A stretch of 64,000 nucleotides of DNA from RYN-230 sp963834515 (GCA_963834515.1 CAWICB010000002.1:558001-622000), one strand, 5' to 3'; counted from the stretch's first letter, positions 53,831-63,062 are shown. A program made the numbers and translations. The notes: generated from the letters alone by a model not told the origin.

Positions 53831-54181
53831 TCAGTGCAGGGAGAAAGCGAGGGCGCCGCCCAGGCAGGCCACGCCGACCACGATCCAGGTGACATAGTCG
53901 TTGAACACGCCGCTCTGGAACCGCTGGATCGGTGTGACCAGGCCAGTGCCCGGCTCGAACCCACGGCGCAGCAACGGCAGCCGGCGCCAGTACAGCGCGA
54001 GGCAGGCGAGCAGCACCGCCCCAGCGGCCGAGCCCAGGCCGGTGAACACGTCGGCCATGGTGAGGCCGGCGCTTTCGGCCGCGAACGGGGCGGCCGGATG
54101 GGTTAGCGGCGTACCGAACAGCACCTGGGCCGTGTACCCGGGCTGGTCCTGGAACCGGACCGCGGCGCGAATGAGCTGCCG
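53831..54181 (-). pseudogene. C-terminal fragment of a NuoL/Mnh-type proton antiporter subunit
   Basis: The frame from about 54181 reads RQLIRAAVRFQDQPGYTAQVLF, two hydrophobic helices, then IQRFQSGVFNDYVTWIVVGVACLGG, which resembles the end of NuoL/MrpA/MrpD proteins (LHSGHVGDYVAW-like). The N-terminal several hundred residues are absent and no good start exists except an internal GTG. It abuts the broken mnhE gene, so a large deletion probably joined the two. Confidence 0.6.
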
Positions 54182-54630
54182 CCGACCAGGAGCGCGCGCT
54201 GGGTCTGGCCCGCCGCGGTGTCATCCCCGTAGCGGACCGGCCGCTCGCGGAAGCCGCTAGGCGGCTCCTCGCCCCGGGCCAGCCGCCGCCCCAGCGCGGC
54301 GAACACGATCCCGGTGTCCCGGGGGGCCAGCCGCCGCCCCAGCGCGGCGAACACGATCCCGGTGTCCCGGGCCACCTGCCCGGGCAGCCGGAGCGCCTGG
54401 GCGGCCCACTCGATCCGCATCCGCAGCCGGGTGGCGGCCTGGTAAGTGACCAGCTCGGCCACGAAGGCCCCGATCGCCGCCGCGGCTGCGCCGGCCAGCA
54501 GCTCGTCGCTGCTGATCGAGTCGTCCTCGATGACCCAGAACGACATGAGCAGCACCCACCAGGTCAGCCAGGCGCCCACCCGGCGGGCCAGCGGCAGCCG
54601 CCGGGGCGGCCGGGGCCCGCCGCTAGCCAT
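54103..54630 (-). pseudogene. mnhE-like Na+/H+ antiporter subunit E, C-terminally truncated
   Basis: Residues about 14-140 match MnhE/MrpE: AWLTWWVLLMSFWVIEDDSI, DELLAGAAAAAIGAFVAEL, LRLPGQVARDTGIVFAALG, PVRYGDDTAAG, RALLVGG. After LLVGGSSFAP the expected tail (NTFVLGID-like in relatives) is replaced by unrelated Arg/Ser-rich sequence. A 16-residue segment is tandemly duplicated. Subunit E belongs to a multi-subunit antiporter none of whose other intact subunits are here, so it is probably nonfunctional. ATG 54630. Confidence 0.68.
54277..54372 (-). repeat. 48-bp tandem duplication inside mnhE-like gene
   Basis: Two near-identical 48-bp copies (54277-54324 and 54325-54372) encode RDTGIVFAALGRRLAP and RDTGIVFAALGRRLAR. 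The period of 48 keeps frame. Near identity indicates a recent event. Confidence 0.88.
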
Positions 54631-54837
54631 GGCGCAGCGCTCCAGGACGCGGGCACAGTGCGGTCAGCTCTGCCACCCGCGTGCTGCTACCCGGGTCCGG
54701 CCGGGCACGCCCCGGTCCGCTGCCGCCGCCGGTTCAGCCGACGTTTATCCGGGCGGAGCGGGGGAGCGGCATACCCGGAAAGGGATTTGGGGCGCTGGCC
54801 GGGCCGTGCTGGCGTCATCGTGAAATGGGGAGGAATC

Positions 54838-55170
54838 ATGACTGGTGCCGTCATTGCCGACTGGCTGCTGGGCCTGCTCGTCATCCTGGTCGTTGTCGGG
54901 GTGCCACTGTGGCTGACGCTCCGGCGCAAGCACACCAGGCCGAGCTACCGGGACGCCCAGAACCACTCCCGGCTCAGGAAGCGGGTCGCGGAGGACGGGC
55001 CGGAGGCGGCTCTGCGCACCCCGGACTATGTACCGGCTGAGCGAGTCAACCCGCTGGACGGGCTGACTGTGCCGCAGGACCCGGGGCACGGCCCGGCGGC
55101 CGGGGGCCAGTCCGGGCGGCCGGGCCGCAAGCCCACCCCAGGTGACCTGGGGACCACGTCCGGCGATTAG
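54838..55170 (+). CDS. Single-pass membrane protein of unknown function
   Basis: A 110-residue protein with one N-terminal helix (IADWLLGLLVILVVVGVPLWLTL) followed by a basic, polar tail (RRKHTRPSYRDAQNHSRLRKR) ending in low-complexity Gly/Pro sequence. ATG 54838 follows GGGGAGGAATC. No family recognised. It is convergent with the MEDS gene, 6 bp apart. Confidence 0.62.
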   Translation: MTGAVIADWLLGLLVILVVVGVPLWLTLRRKHTRPSYRDAQNHSRLRKRVAEDGPEAALRTPDYVPAERVNPLDGLTVPQDPGHGPAAGGQSGRPGRKPTPGDLGTTSGD

Positions 55171-55176
55171 CCAGGG

Positions 55177-56130
55177 TCACAGTTTCTGGTGCACCCGGAT
55201 CACGGTGCGGCCGGCCACGGAGTGAATCTGCAGCAGGTCGGTGAGCTGGTTGGCCAGCCACAGGCCGGCCCCCTCATCGGCGGCCGGTGGCAGCCGGCCG
55301 GCCAGCGGCGCCGTCAAGTGCCCCTGGTCGGACACCTCACAGAGCAGCCAGCCGTCATCGGTCCAGACCCGCAGCTCGCCGCGGCCGCCGCCGTGCTGGA
55401 GGCTGTTGGTAGCGATCTCATTGATGGCCGCCACCAGGGCGGTGGCGGGCCGCGAGGCCAGCCCGGCCCGCTCGGCCTGGGCCGTGACGAAGGACCGCAG
55501 GCCGCCCAGGCCACCGCGCTCGAACGTGATGCGGGCCGCGTCCGCGGGCCCGGCGGGCAGCCGCTGAGCGTAGAGCTCGGCCAGGTCGGCGGGCCGGAAG
55601 CCGGCTGACCGCTGCCGGTCCCCGGGGGTGCCGTCGGTCAGGTACGGGTGGGTGCGCCGGGCGTCCGCGATGACCGGAGCGGGCAGCGCGGCCACGTCAT
55701 AGGGGCAGAGCACCCGCAGCGGCGTGGCCGGGCCGAAGGCCACGTTGAGCAGTTCCTCGTACCGCACGCACTCGGCCTGTTCGGCCGGGGAGCGGCCGGG
55801 GAACACGGCCTCGCCGACGCCGCGGAGTTCGGCCGCGTCGCCGTGGGCGTCGAGGAACCGCTGCCAGGCGCCAATGATCCGGGCCGGGTTGCTACCCACC
55901 TCAGCCATGTCGGCGAACTCGACCTTTTCTGCGGTCGGCCCCAGCGCGCTGCGCACCGCAGCCATCCTGGCCGCGGTCAGCAGGACCAGGACCGGGGCTC
56001 CGGCGTCCACGGCGGGCCGGACGAAGGACAGCACGCCGGACAGGAACTGCTCGTCGCCCGGGTACAGCAGGGCCTCGTGACTGTACCGGCCCGGGGGCTC
56101 CGCTTCTGGCTGGTCCAGTTCCGCGCTCAT
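55177..56130 (-). CDS. MEDS-domain anti-sigma regulatory kinase
   Basis: A 317-residue protein: MEDS sensory domain (about 12-175; YSHEALLYPGDEQFLSGVLSFV, CPYDVAALPAPV) then an HATPase of the RsbW/SpoIIAB type (about 190-315; INEIATNSLQHGGGRGELRVW with the Asn box, EVSDQGHL, GLWLANQLTDLL). MEDS domains sense small molecules or redox cues in DcmR relatives. It likely phosphorylates or holds partners in the STAS/sigma network here. ATG 56130 follows GGAAG. Confidence 0.88.
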   Translation of the reverse strand: MSAELDQPEAEPPGRYSHEALLYPGDEQFLSGVLSFVRPAVDAGAPVLVLLTAARMAAVRSALGPTAEKVEFADMAEVGSNPARIIGAWQRFLDAHGDAAELRGVGEAVFPGRSPAEQAECVRYEELLNVAFGPATPLRVLCPYDVAALPAPVIADARRTHPYLTDGTPGDRQRSAGFRPADLAELYAQRLPAGPADAARITFERGGLGGLRSFVTAQAERAGLASRPATALVAAINEIATNSLQHGGGRGELRVWTDDGWLLCEVSDQGHLTAPLAGRLPPAADEGAGLWLANQLTDLLQIHSVAGRTVIRVHQKL

Positions 56131-56264
56131 CCAGCTTCCCTCAGCAATGTGCCGCCTGGCCGCTGAGGCCTCCGGCACTCATCCCGGCCACGTCGATTCC
56201 CCGCCGCAGCGGCATTGTACGCTGCCCGCGCCGGGCTGGCCGCCCATCGCCTCAGCGAGCCAGG

Positions 56265-59200
56265 TCAGAACGTACCCGCGCGCATCTCGATGGTAGTGCC
56301 CAGTTCGTTCGCGGTGATGGCCACGTCGCGCATGGTGGCCCGGATCAGCTTGAGCCCGTGGCCGCGGTCGCGGATCTCGCGCGGCTCACGCCACCGGCCC
56401 CGGTCGGACACGGTGATCACAATGTCGGGACCGGCCACCTCGACCCGCAGCGACACGGTCCCGGCGCGCGAGCCGCGGTACCCGTGCTCGATGGCGTTAG
56501 CGCACGCCTCGCACGCGGCGATCAGCACGTCCTGGGCGATCAGCGGGTCCATGCTGAGCTGGCCGAGCCAGCCGCGCAGCTGGCTGCGCACCGGCGCGAG
56601 CTCGTCCGGGTCGGCGCGGAAGCTGAGGCTGAGCGCGGCGGGCCGGCAGTACATCAGCAGCGCGACGTCGTCCTCGTAGCCCTGCGCGGGCGCCAGGCTG
56701 GTCATGATCCGCTCGGCCAGTTCCGCCACCGGGGTCTGCTGGTCAGCGTGCAGCAGCCCCGCCGCCTGCCGGGTGGTCACGTCCAGGTCCAGGCCACGCC
56801 GTTCGACCAGCCCGTCGGTGTACAGCAGCAGCGTGGCTCCCTCCGGGATCTGCGCCGCTGCCTCGCTGCGCGGGTGGTCCGGGTTCAGCGCCAGGGCCAG
56901 GGAACGGCCCTGATCGAGGAACTCCACCCGGCCGTCGGGGTGGGCCAGGATGCCGGGTGGATGACCGGCGCTGGCGTAGCGCAGCTGGCCGGTGGCCGGG
57001 TCCAGCACGGCACAGAACACCGTGCTGCACAGGGCGTCCGGGATAACCGTGGCGAACCGGTCCAGCGCGGTCAGCGTGCGGGCCGGTCCCGGGGCGTCCA
57101 GCAGCAGGGCACGGCACGCGCTGCGCAGCTGGCCCATCACGGTGGCCGCGGCCAGCCCGCGGCCGACGCAGTCCCCGACGATGATGCCGATCTGCCCGTC
57201 CGGCAGTTCCGCGATGTCATACCAGTCGCCGCCGACCTCCAGCGGTGGCGTGGCCGGCTCGTAGCGGACCGCGAACCCGGGTGGCAGCCGGGCTGGCCCG
57301 AGCATGGCGTGCTGCAAAGCGAGTGCGACCTCACGCTCCTGGTCGAGCAGGTGCTCCCGGTTCAGCGCCTGGCCCAGGCAGCCGCACAGCAGCGCCAGCA
57401 GGGTCCGGTCCTCCAGGCCGAATGGCGGGCGGCCGTCCAGGGCGACCCAGATGGCCGCGACGTTCCCGGAGTACTCGACGGCGGTGCCCGCACCGGCTGG
57501 CTGGAGGGCGCCGTCGCCGGCCCAGGCTGGCCGGCCCGGTGCCGTGGTGATATGCAGCGGCGGCTGGCCGCGGAGCCGTTCCACCGTGCCGCGCAGCGGC
57601 GCGGGCAGCTCATCCCAATACAGGCCGGCCGGGGCCGAGATCAGCTCCGGCGGTTCGTCCTCTTCGTGCCAGACGGCGGCCAGCACGCCTGACGTGTCGA
57701 ACTGCCGTTGCAGCTCAGCCAGGCCCGCTACCAGTACCCCGTCCGTGGTCACGGCCTGCGCCAGCTCGCTGTTCATGGCGGCCACCGCGGTCTCCCGCTC
57801 GGTGGCCAGCCGCTCCGCGGTCACGTCCCTGATCGTGCCGACCAGCATCCGCCCGCGGCCGTCCGGATCGTCGACCGCGTTGAAGCTGACCGCGGCCCAG
57901 ATCCGGTGCCCGTCGCGGTGCTGGAGCGGCACGGTGAAACTGCCCACCGGCTGCTGCTGGGTGGCGGCGTAGGCTTCCATTGCGAGCTGGTAGCCGTCCG
58001 GTTCGTCCAGCGGGTCGGGCCACCACAGCCGGGGCAGTTCGTGCAGCGGCGCGCCCGGGCCGTAACCGAACATGTCGCGGAACGCAGCGTTCACCTCCAC
58101 CAGCGCGCCATCCGGGCTGGCCAGGAAGAACCCCTCCTGCAGCGATTCGGTCAGCGCGGTTCGCCACTCGGCCTGCCGGCCGCGCATCCGGGTCAGCTCG
58201 ATGGCCGCCCGGACCCGGGCCAGCAGCTCCTCGGCCGCGAACGGCTTGATCAGGTAGTCGTCCGCGCCGGCCGCCAGGCCCTCGACGGAGGCCTCCTGGC
58301 CCGCCCGGGCGGACAGCAGCAGAACCGGGACCGTGGCCGTGCGCGGGTCAGCGCGCAGCGCCTGGACCAGGCCCAGGCCGTCGACCCCGGGCATCATCAC
58401 GTCGCTGAGAATCAGATCGGGGGGTTCGGCGCGGGCGGCGACCAGGGCGGCCCGGCCGTCGGCTACCGCGGTGATCTGGTACCGGGACTGGAGCAGCCGC
58501 TGCAGGTAATCGCGCATGTCCGCGTTGTCGTCCGCGATGAGCACCGCCCCGGCCGGGGCGGCCAGCGGGCCCGGGCCGCTGGCCGGCCGGGCGCCGGATT
58601 CGGCGGGCAGCCAGCGCAGCGCCTCCTCGAGGAACGAGTCCGCGGCCGCCGGGGCCACCATCTCGCTGGCCGGGAACACGCTGTCCTGCGCCAGGTGGCC
58701 GTGGCCGAGCGGGATCGAGACGGTGAACGTGCTGCCGCCCCCCGGCTGGCTGTCCACGCTGATGCTGCCCCCGTGCAGCCCGACCAGCTCCTTGACCAGG
58801 GCCAGGCCGATGCCGCTGCCCTCGTTGGACCGGGCCTGGGGGGCGCTGCCACGGTGGAACCGCTCGAAGATGTGCGGCATGTCCTCGGCCGAGATGCCGC
58901 TGCCGGTGTCCGCGACGCGCAGCACCGCCTGGCCGCCAGACCGGGTCAGGGACAGCCGGACTGAACCCGCCACGGTGTACTTCAGGGCGTTGCTCAGCAG
59001 GTTGAGTACCACCTTCTCCCACATTTCCCGGTCTACGTAGGCCGGCTCGCCCAGCGGCTGGCAGTCCACGTCGAATTCCAGCCCGGCCCGCTGGAGCGCG
59101 GCCCGGAAGACGCTGCCCAGGTCGGCGGTGAGCGTGGCCAGGTCGGCCGGCTCGAAGTGGCCATGGCTGCGGCCGGCCTCGGTGCTGGAGAAATCGAGCA

Positions 59201-60374
59201 GCGCATTGACCAGCTTGCCCAGCCGCAACGCGTTGCGGTGCACGATGTCCAGGTCGTCGCGGATGGACGCGTCCGCGTCCTGGAGCCGGGAGCGCAGTTC
59301 CTGCACCGGACCCATGATCAGGGTGAGCGGGGTGCGGAACTCGTGGCTGATGTTGGAGAAGAACGTGGTCTTAGCCCGGTCCAGCTCGGCCAGTTCCTCG
59401 GCCCGGCGCTGCTGGGCCTGGTACGCGCTGGCCCCGTTGATCAGCGATGCCGTCTGCCGGGCGACCAGGCCCATGAACGTCCGGTAGTCGTCGTCCAGAC
59501 GGTGACCCGCGCTGGCCGCCAGGACGAGCGCGCCGATCGTCTCGGCCGCCGCGTACATCGGCAGCACCATGGCCTCGCACGGGGGTTCCGGCCAGCTTCC
59601 CGCGGGCAGCGGGTGCGGCCGGGCGGCCAGGTCGTCCACCGCCAGGGGCCGTGACTCGGCCAGTGCCCGGGCCAGCGGCCAGCGTCCTGGCTCGGCCGCC
59701 GCCTCCGCGCCCCGCGTCACGCTGACCAGGGTGAATCCCGCCGGGCTGTCGTCCCTGAGGTACAGCGCGGAGTACGGCACGTCGGCCTGGGCCCGGCTCA
59801 GCGACTCACTGACCAGGCCGCAGGCCTCGGCCACGGTGCGTGCCGCGCCCGCCTGCGCGCCCAGGTCCTGGAGCGCGGCCAGCCGCCGGGCCCCGATGAC
59901 CCGCTCCGTGGTCTCGGTCACTGCGGTGAACACGCCGCGCACCGCACCGCCGTCGTCCAGCAGCGGGCTGTAGGAGTACGTCCAGTACGTCTCCTCCCAG
60001 TACGCGTGCCGGGCCATCGGCAGCAGCAGGTCCTCCGACCAGGTGGGCTGCCCGGAATCCAGCACACTGTCCAGCATTGGCCCGACGATGGACCAGATTT
60101 CAGCCCAGACCTCGGCGCCCGGCTTGTCCAGCGCGGGGTGCTTGCCGCCCAGCATCGGCAGGTAGGCGTCGTTGTAGAGGAAGCGCAGTTCCGGGCCCCA
60201 CCAGATGATCATGGGGAATCGGGAGGTCAGGGCGATCCTGGTCGCGATCTGCAGGCCTGGCGGCCAGTCCGCTGGCGGTCCCAGTGGTGAGCTAGCCCAG
60301 TCGTGCTCACGCATCAACGTGGCCATCACGCTGTCCCCAGGGAACAGCAGCGCGGGGCTCCCGGTACCGGTCAT
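56265..60374 (-). CDS. Hybrid sensor kinase - response regulator - SpoIIE phosphatase
   Basis: A 1369-residue protein. Order: PAS-like sensor (about 40-155), GAF (160-310), HisKA with His344 in NISHEFRTPL, HATPase (to about 560), receiver with Asp658 and Lys710, PAS (740-860), GAF (870-1010), SpoIIE PP2C (1020-1240; Asp1050 in GGDW, Asp1068 in GDCVGRG, and YEDDVAL), and an anti-sigma-type HATPase (1245-1369; ACANAIEHGYRG, DRGRW). All key residues are present. It can carry out a phosphorelay and also control STAS phosphorylation, so it joins two-component input to the sigma switch. ATG 60374 has GAGGAGGGG upstream. Confidence 0.92.
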   Translation of the reverse strand: MTGTGSPALLFPGDSVMATLMREHDWASSPLGPPADWPPGLQIATRIALTSRFPMIIWWGPELRFLYNDAYLPMLGGKHPALDKPGAEVWAEIWSIVGPMLDSVLDSGQPTWSEDLLLPMARHAYWEETYWTYSYSPLLDDGGAVRGVFTAVTETTERVIGARRLAALQDLGAQAGAARTVAEACGLVSESLSRAQADVPYSALYLRDDSPAGFTLVSVTRGAEAAAEPGRWPLARALAESRPLAVDDLAARPHPLPAGSWPEPPCEAMVLPMYAAAETIGALVLAASAGHRLDDDYRTFMGLVARQTASLINGASAYQAQQRRAEELAELDRAKTTFFSNISHEFRTPLTLIMGPVQELRSRLQDADASIRDDLDIVHRNALRLGKLVNALLDFSSTEAGRSHGHFEPADLATLTADLGSVFRAALQRAGLEFDVDCQPLGEPAYVDREMWEKVVLNLLSNALKYTVAGSVRLSLTRSGGQAVLRVADTGSGISAEDMPHIFERFHRGSAPQARSNEGSGIGLALVKELVGLHGGSISVDSQPGGGSTFTVSIPLGHGHLAQDSVFPASEMVAPAAADSFLEEALRWLPAESGARPASGPGPLAAPAGAVLIADDNADMRDYLQRLLQSRYQITAVADGRAALVAARAEPPDLILSDVMMPGVDGLGLVQALRADPRTATVPVLLLSARAGQEASVEGLAAGADDYLIKPFAAEELLARVRAAIELTRMRGRQAEWRTALTESLQEGFFLASPDGALVEVNAAFRDMFGYGPGAPLHELPRLWWPDPLDEPDGYQLAMEAYAATQQQPVGSFTVPLQHRDGHRIWAAVSFNAVDDPDGRGRMLVGTIRDVTAERLATERETAVAAMNSELAQAVTTDGVLVAGLAELQRQFDTSGVLAAVWHEEDEPPELISAPAGLYWDELPAPLRGTVERLRGQPPLHITTAPGRPAWAGDGALQPAGAGTAVEYSGNVAAIWVALDGRPPFGLEDRTLLALLCGCLGQALNREHLLDQEREVALALQHAMLGPARLPPGFAVRYEPATPPLEVGGDWYDIAELPDGQIGIIVGDCVGRGLAAATVMGQLRSACRALLLDAPGPARTLTALDRFATVIPDALCSTVFCAVLDPATGQLRYASAGHPPGILAHPDGRVEFLDQGRSLALALNPDHPRSEAAAQIPEGATLLLYTDGLVERRGLDLDVTTRQAAGLLHADQQTPVAELAERIMTSLAPAQGYEDDVALLMYCRPAALSLSFRADPDELAPVRSQLRGWLGQLSMDPLIAQDVLIAACEACANAIEHGYRGSRAGTVSLRVEVAGPDIVITVSDRGRWREPREIRDRGHGLKLIRATMRDVAITANELGTTIEMRAGTF

Positions 60375-60545
60375 CGGCCCGACCGCCCCTCCTCTTCAGT
60401 GCCCTGATGAGCCTGCTTGGCGGCCCGGCCGCGGTCGGGGACCCAGGGCTCATCCGCGACTTGCGCCGGGATCGACATGGATAGGATAATCACGGGCGCC
60501 ACTCGTCGGTGCAAAGGGCCTGGTCCGGACGTCCAGGCTGAGTCA

Positions 60546-60571
60546 GTTTCCCCTCTCGCTCAGGCGGGTGA
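60546..60571 (+). promoter_or_regulatory. Possible SigF-type promoter of the STAS gene
   Basis: GTTT (60546-60549), 16 bp, GGGTGA (60566-60571), close to the SigB/SigF consensus GTTT-N14-16-GGGTAT. Transcription would begin near GTG 60578, making a leaderless message. It would put this antagonist gene under the sigma factor of the same island. Only 8 of 10 bases match. Confidence 0.45.
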
Positions 60572-60577
60572 TAGATC

Positions 60578-60946
60578 GTGAAGTCAGGGCATCTGCCGGT
60601 GAACTGGCACGGGCAGCTCGCAGTCATCACGATGCCCGAAGAAATTGACATGTCCAACGGGGCCGAGATCCAGGACGGCCTGCTGGCCGCGATCGGCCAG
60701 CATCCCCAGGTCCTCATCGTCGACATGACGAGCACCACGTTCTGCGATTCGGCCGGGGTGCGGGCCATCATGCTGAGCCACCGGCAGGCCAGTGCCGAGG
60801 GCAGCGGGCTGCGGCTCGTGATCGGCTCCCCGGGGGTGCACCGGGTGTTCTCCATCATCGGGGCGGGAGAGATCGTCCAGATCCACCCGGACCTGGCCAG
60901 CGCGCTGGCCGCCAGCCCGGAGGGCAGCGAACCGGGCATGGCCTAG
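60578..60946 (+). CDS. STAS-domain anti-sigma factor antagonist
   Basis: A 122-residue single STAS protein: HLPVNWHGQLAVITMPEEIDMSNGAEI at the start, and STTFCDSAGVRAIML with the phospho-acceptor Ser intact. It resembles the N-terminal STAS of the 48.0 kb gene. When unphosphorylated it should bind the anti-sigma kinase and free the sigma factor. GTG 60578. It is divergent from the giant hybrid kinase. Confidence 0.9.
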   Translation: MKSGHLPVNWHGQLAVITMPEEIDMSNGAEIQDGLLAAIGQHPQVLIVDMTSTTFCDSAGVRAIMLSHRQASAEGSGLRLVIGSPGVHRVFSIIGAGEIVQIHPDLASALAASPEGSEPGMA

Positions 60947-61287
60947 CCCGGTGTCCGGCGCTGGGCGCTCATGCCGGCAGGCCCATCGCCCCGGCCGGCG
61001 CCGAGCACCGCGACAGTGGTGCGGCGGCCATAGCTGATCATCCTCCCGGATTAGGGCAGTCACCGGCCTGTCCCGGCCCGGTCCCACCTCGCCGGGGCTA
61101 CCCGCCACCTCCGGCGCTACACATGATTGGCCGCCGGGCCAGCGGAGCGGCTCCTCCGGCCGATGGCGGCGGCGGGCGGGCCGGGTGGGGCTGGCCGGGG
61201 ACTGGCGTTAGGCATGGTGCGGCTCTCGGCTCGCATGGGCCGCGCGGACACGGGTAGCGCTGCGCCCCATGACCCATCACCACGGCC
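60947..61287. other. Gene-free stretch
   Basis: About 340 bp after the STAS stop. I see no open frame with sense codon use on either strand, no repeat and no clear promoter. It ends where the truncated F420-dependent oxidoreductase begins, so it may include the scar of the missing N-terminus. Confidence 0.5.
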
Positions 61288-62032
61288 GTGACCTGCCCCA
61301 CCATGCGGATTCACCCAGCCATCACGGCGCAGGCGGCGGCCACCTCGGCGCTGCTCACCGGCGGCCGCTTCACGCTCGGGGTGGGCAGTGGCGAGGCGCT
61401 CAACGAGCACATTCTGGGCGCGGCCTGGCCGTCCGCGGAAGAGCGGCTGGACATGCTGGAAGAAGCGGTCCAGGTGATCAGGGAAATGTTCAGCGGCCGC
61501 CTCATCACCCACCGCGGGACGTACTACACGGTGGACACCGCGCGGCTGTACTCGGTGCCCGACCCGGCACCGCCCATCTTCATGTCCGGGTTCGGGGACA
61601 AGGCGATCCAGCTCGCCGCGCGGATCGCCGACGGTTACCTGTGCGTGCAGCCCAACGCTGACTTCGCCCGGCTCTACCGGGACTCCGGGCGGGGGTGACA
61701 AGCCGGTCCAGGGCGGGCTCAAGGTGTGCTGGGGGCCGGACGCGGGCACCGCCCGCAAGACCATGCACCGGCTGTGGCGGACCGACGAGATCCCCGGTGA
61801 GGCGATGCAGTTGCTGCCGCTGCCCCGGCAGTTCAGCCAGCTCGGTGACCTCATTCCCGAAGACGCCATCAGCGCGCCGTGCGGGCCCGACCCAGACGTG
61901 CACCTCCGCGGCGTCCATGCCTACACCGAGGCCGGGTTCGACGAGGTGTACATCGGCCAGGTGGGCAGCGAGCAGGAGGGCTTTTTCGAGTTCTACGCCG
62001 AGCAGGTGCTGTCCCGGCTGCGGGCGGGCTGA
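61288..62032 (+). pseudogene. F420-dependent LLM oxidoreductase (TIGR03557/FGD type), truncated and frameshifted
   Basis: Homology begins abruptly at VTCPTMRIHPAITAQAAATSALL, leaving out roughly the first 80-90 residues of the family. It continues through GVGSGEALNEHILG, then the frame breaks in the G/C run near 61687-61696; one base fewer continues as GGGDKPVQGGLKVCWGPD and on to VYIGQVGSEQEGFFEFYAEQVL in the second frame. The whole resembles F420-dependent glucose-6-phosphate dehydrogenase-like proteins. The 5' truncation makes true inactivation more likely here than at the other frameshifts. Confidence 0.82.
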
Positions 62033-62111
62033 CCGTACCTGGGCCGCCGCCGTTTGCCCTCTCACCTGGCGGGAAGCAGCCCGCTCATGCTGTACGACCG
62101 AGGGGAGACGG

Positions 62112-63062
62112 GTGGCTGGCGACGTAGCGTCGATGTTCCGCGCGGCGGCGGAGTCCGGGCGGCTGGACCTGCCGCTGCCGGGCAGCGGGCGGACCTGGGA
62201 GCGGTGGCTGGCCTTCGCCGACCTGGCCGGTGAGGATCTGTCGCTGGCCCGGCTGGGGGAAGGGCACGCTGACGCGGCCGCCATCCTGGCCGAGGTGGCC
62301 GGGATCGCGCCCGGGCCGGGCCAGTTGTGGGGCGTGTGGGCGGCGAATCCGCCTGGCCCCGCACTGAGCGCGGCCCGGACCGGGTCGGCCTGGCGGCTGC
62401 GCGGTACCAAGCAGTACTGTTCCGGGGCGCGGACCTGTACCAACGCCCTGGTCACCGCGGCCACCGACGACGGCATGCGGCTGTTCGCGGTGACCACTCA
62501 GCGGCTTGAACCCCGGCCGGGTACCTGGCCCGCCGTGGGCATGGCGGCGAGCGACACTCTGGATGTCGGCTTTCCTGATGTCCCCGCCGAGCCGCTGGGC
62601 GGCCCGGGAGCCTATACCGACCGGCCCGGGTTCAGTCACGGCGGGGTGGGGGTGGCGGCATGCTGGTACGGCGGCGCCCGGGCGGCCGGCCAGACCCTGC
62701 TGGCCGCGGCGGCCAAGCGGGACGTCGGCCCGCACGCGCTGGCCCACCTGGGCGCCGTCGACGTCGCGCTGGGCGCGGCGCGGGCCGCGCTGCGCCAGGC
62801 CGCGGGCGAGATCGACGCCGACCCCGCCGACGTGCAGAAAGGCGGCCCAGCCCGGGCCCTCCGGGTGCGGGCTCTGGTCGAGTCGGCAGCCACCGAAGTC
62901 CTCGGCCGGGTCGGCCGCGCGCTGGGCGCGGGCCCGCTGGGCCACGACGGGGCGCACGCCCGCACGGTCGCGGATCTCACTGTCTACCTGCGGCAGCAGC
63001 ACGCGGAACGGGACCTGGCCACGCTCGGCGCGCTCGCGGCCGAGCAGGGGACCAGCTGGTGA
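62112..63062 (+). CDS. Acyl-CoA dehydrogenase family protein
   Basis: A 316-residue protein with acyl-CoA dehydrogenase character: GQLWGVWAANPPG, WRLRGTKQYCSGARTCTNALVTA (the WxLxGxK and S-G loop near FAD), GVAACWYGGARA, and helices of the C-terminal domain. It is shorter than the usual 380, and I cannot place the catalytic Glu. GTG 62112 follows AGGGGAG. Its stop overlaps the next start (GTGA), so it is first in an operon with a PIG-L deacetylase and a methyltransferase. Confidence 0.82.
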   Translation: MAGDVASMFRAAAESGRLDLPLPGSGRTWERWLAFADLAGEDLSLARLGEGHADAAAILAEVAGIAPGPGQLWGVWAANPPGPALSAARTGSAWRLRGTKQYCSGARTCTNALVTAATDDGMRLFAVTTQRLEPRPGTWPAVGMAASDTLDVGFPDVPAEPLGGPGAYTDRPGFSHGGVGVAACWYGGARAAGQTLLAAAAKRDVGPHALAHLGAVDVALGAARAALRQAAGEIDADPADVQKGGPARALRVRALVESAATEVLGRVGRALGAGPLGHDGAHARTVADLTVYLRQQHAERDLATLGALAAEQGTSW

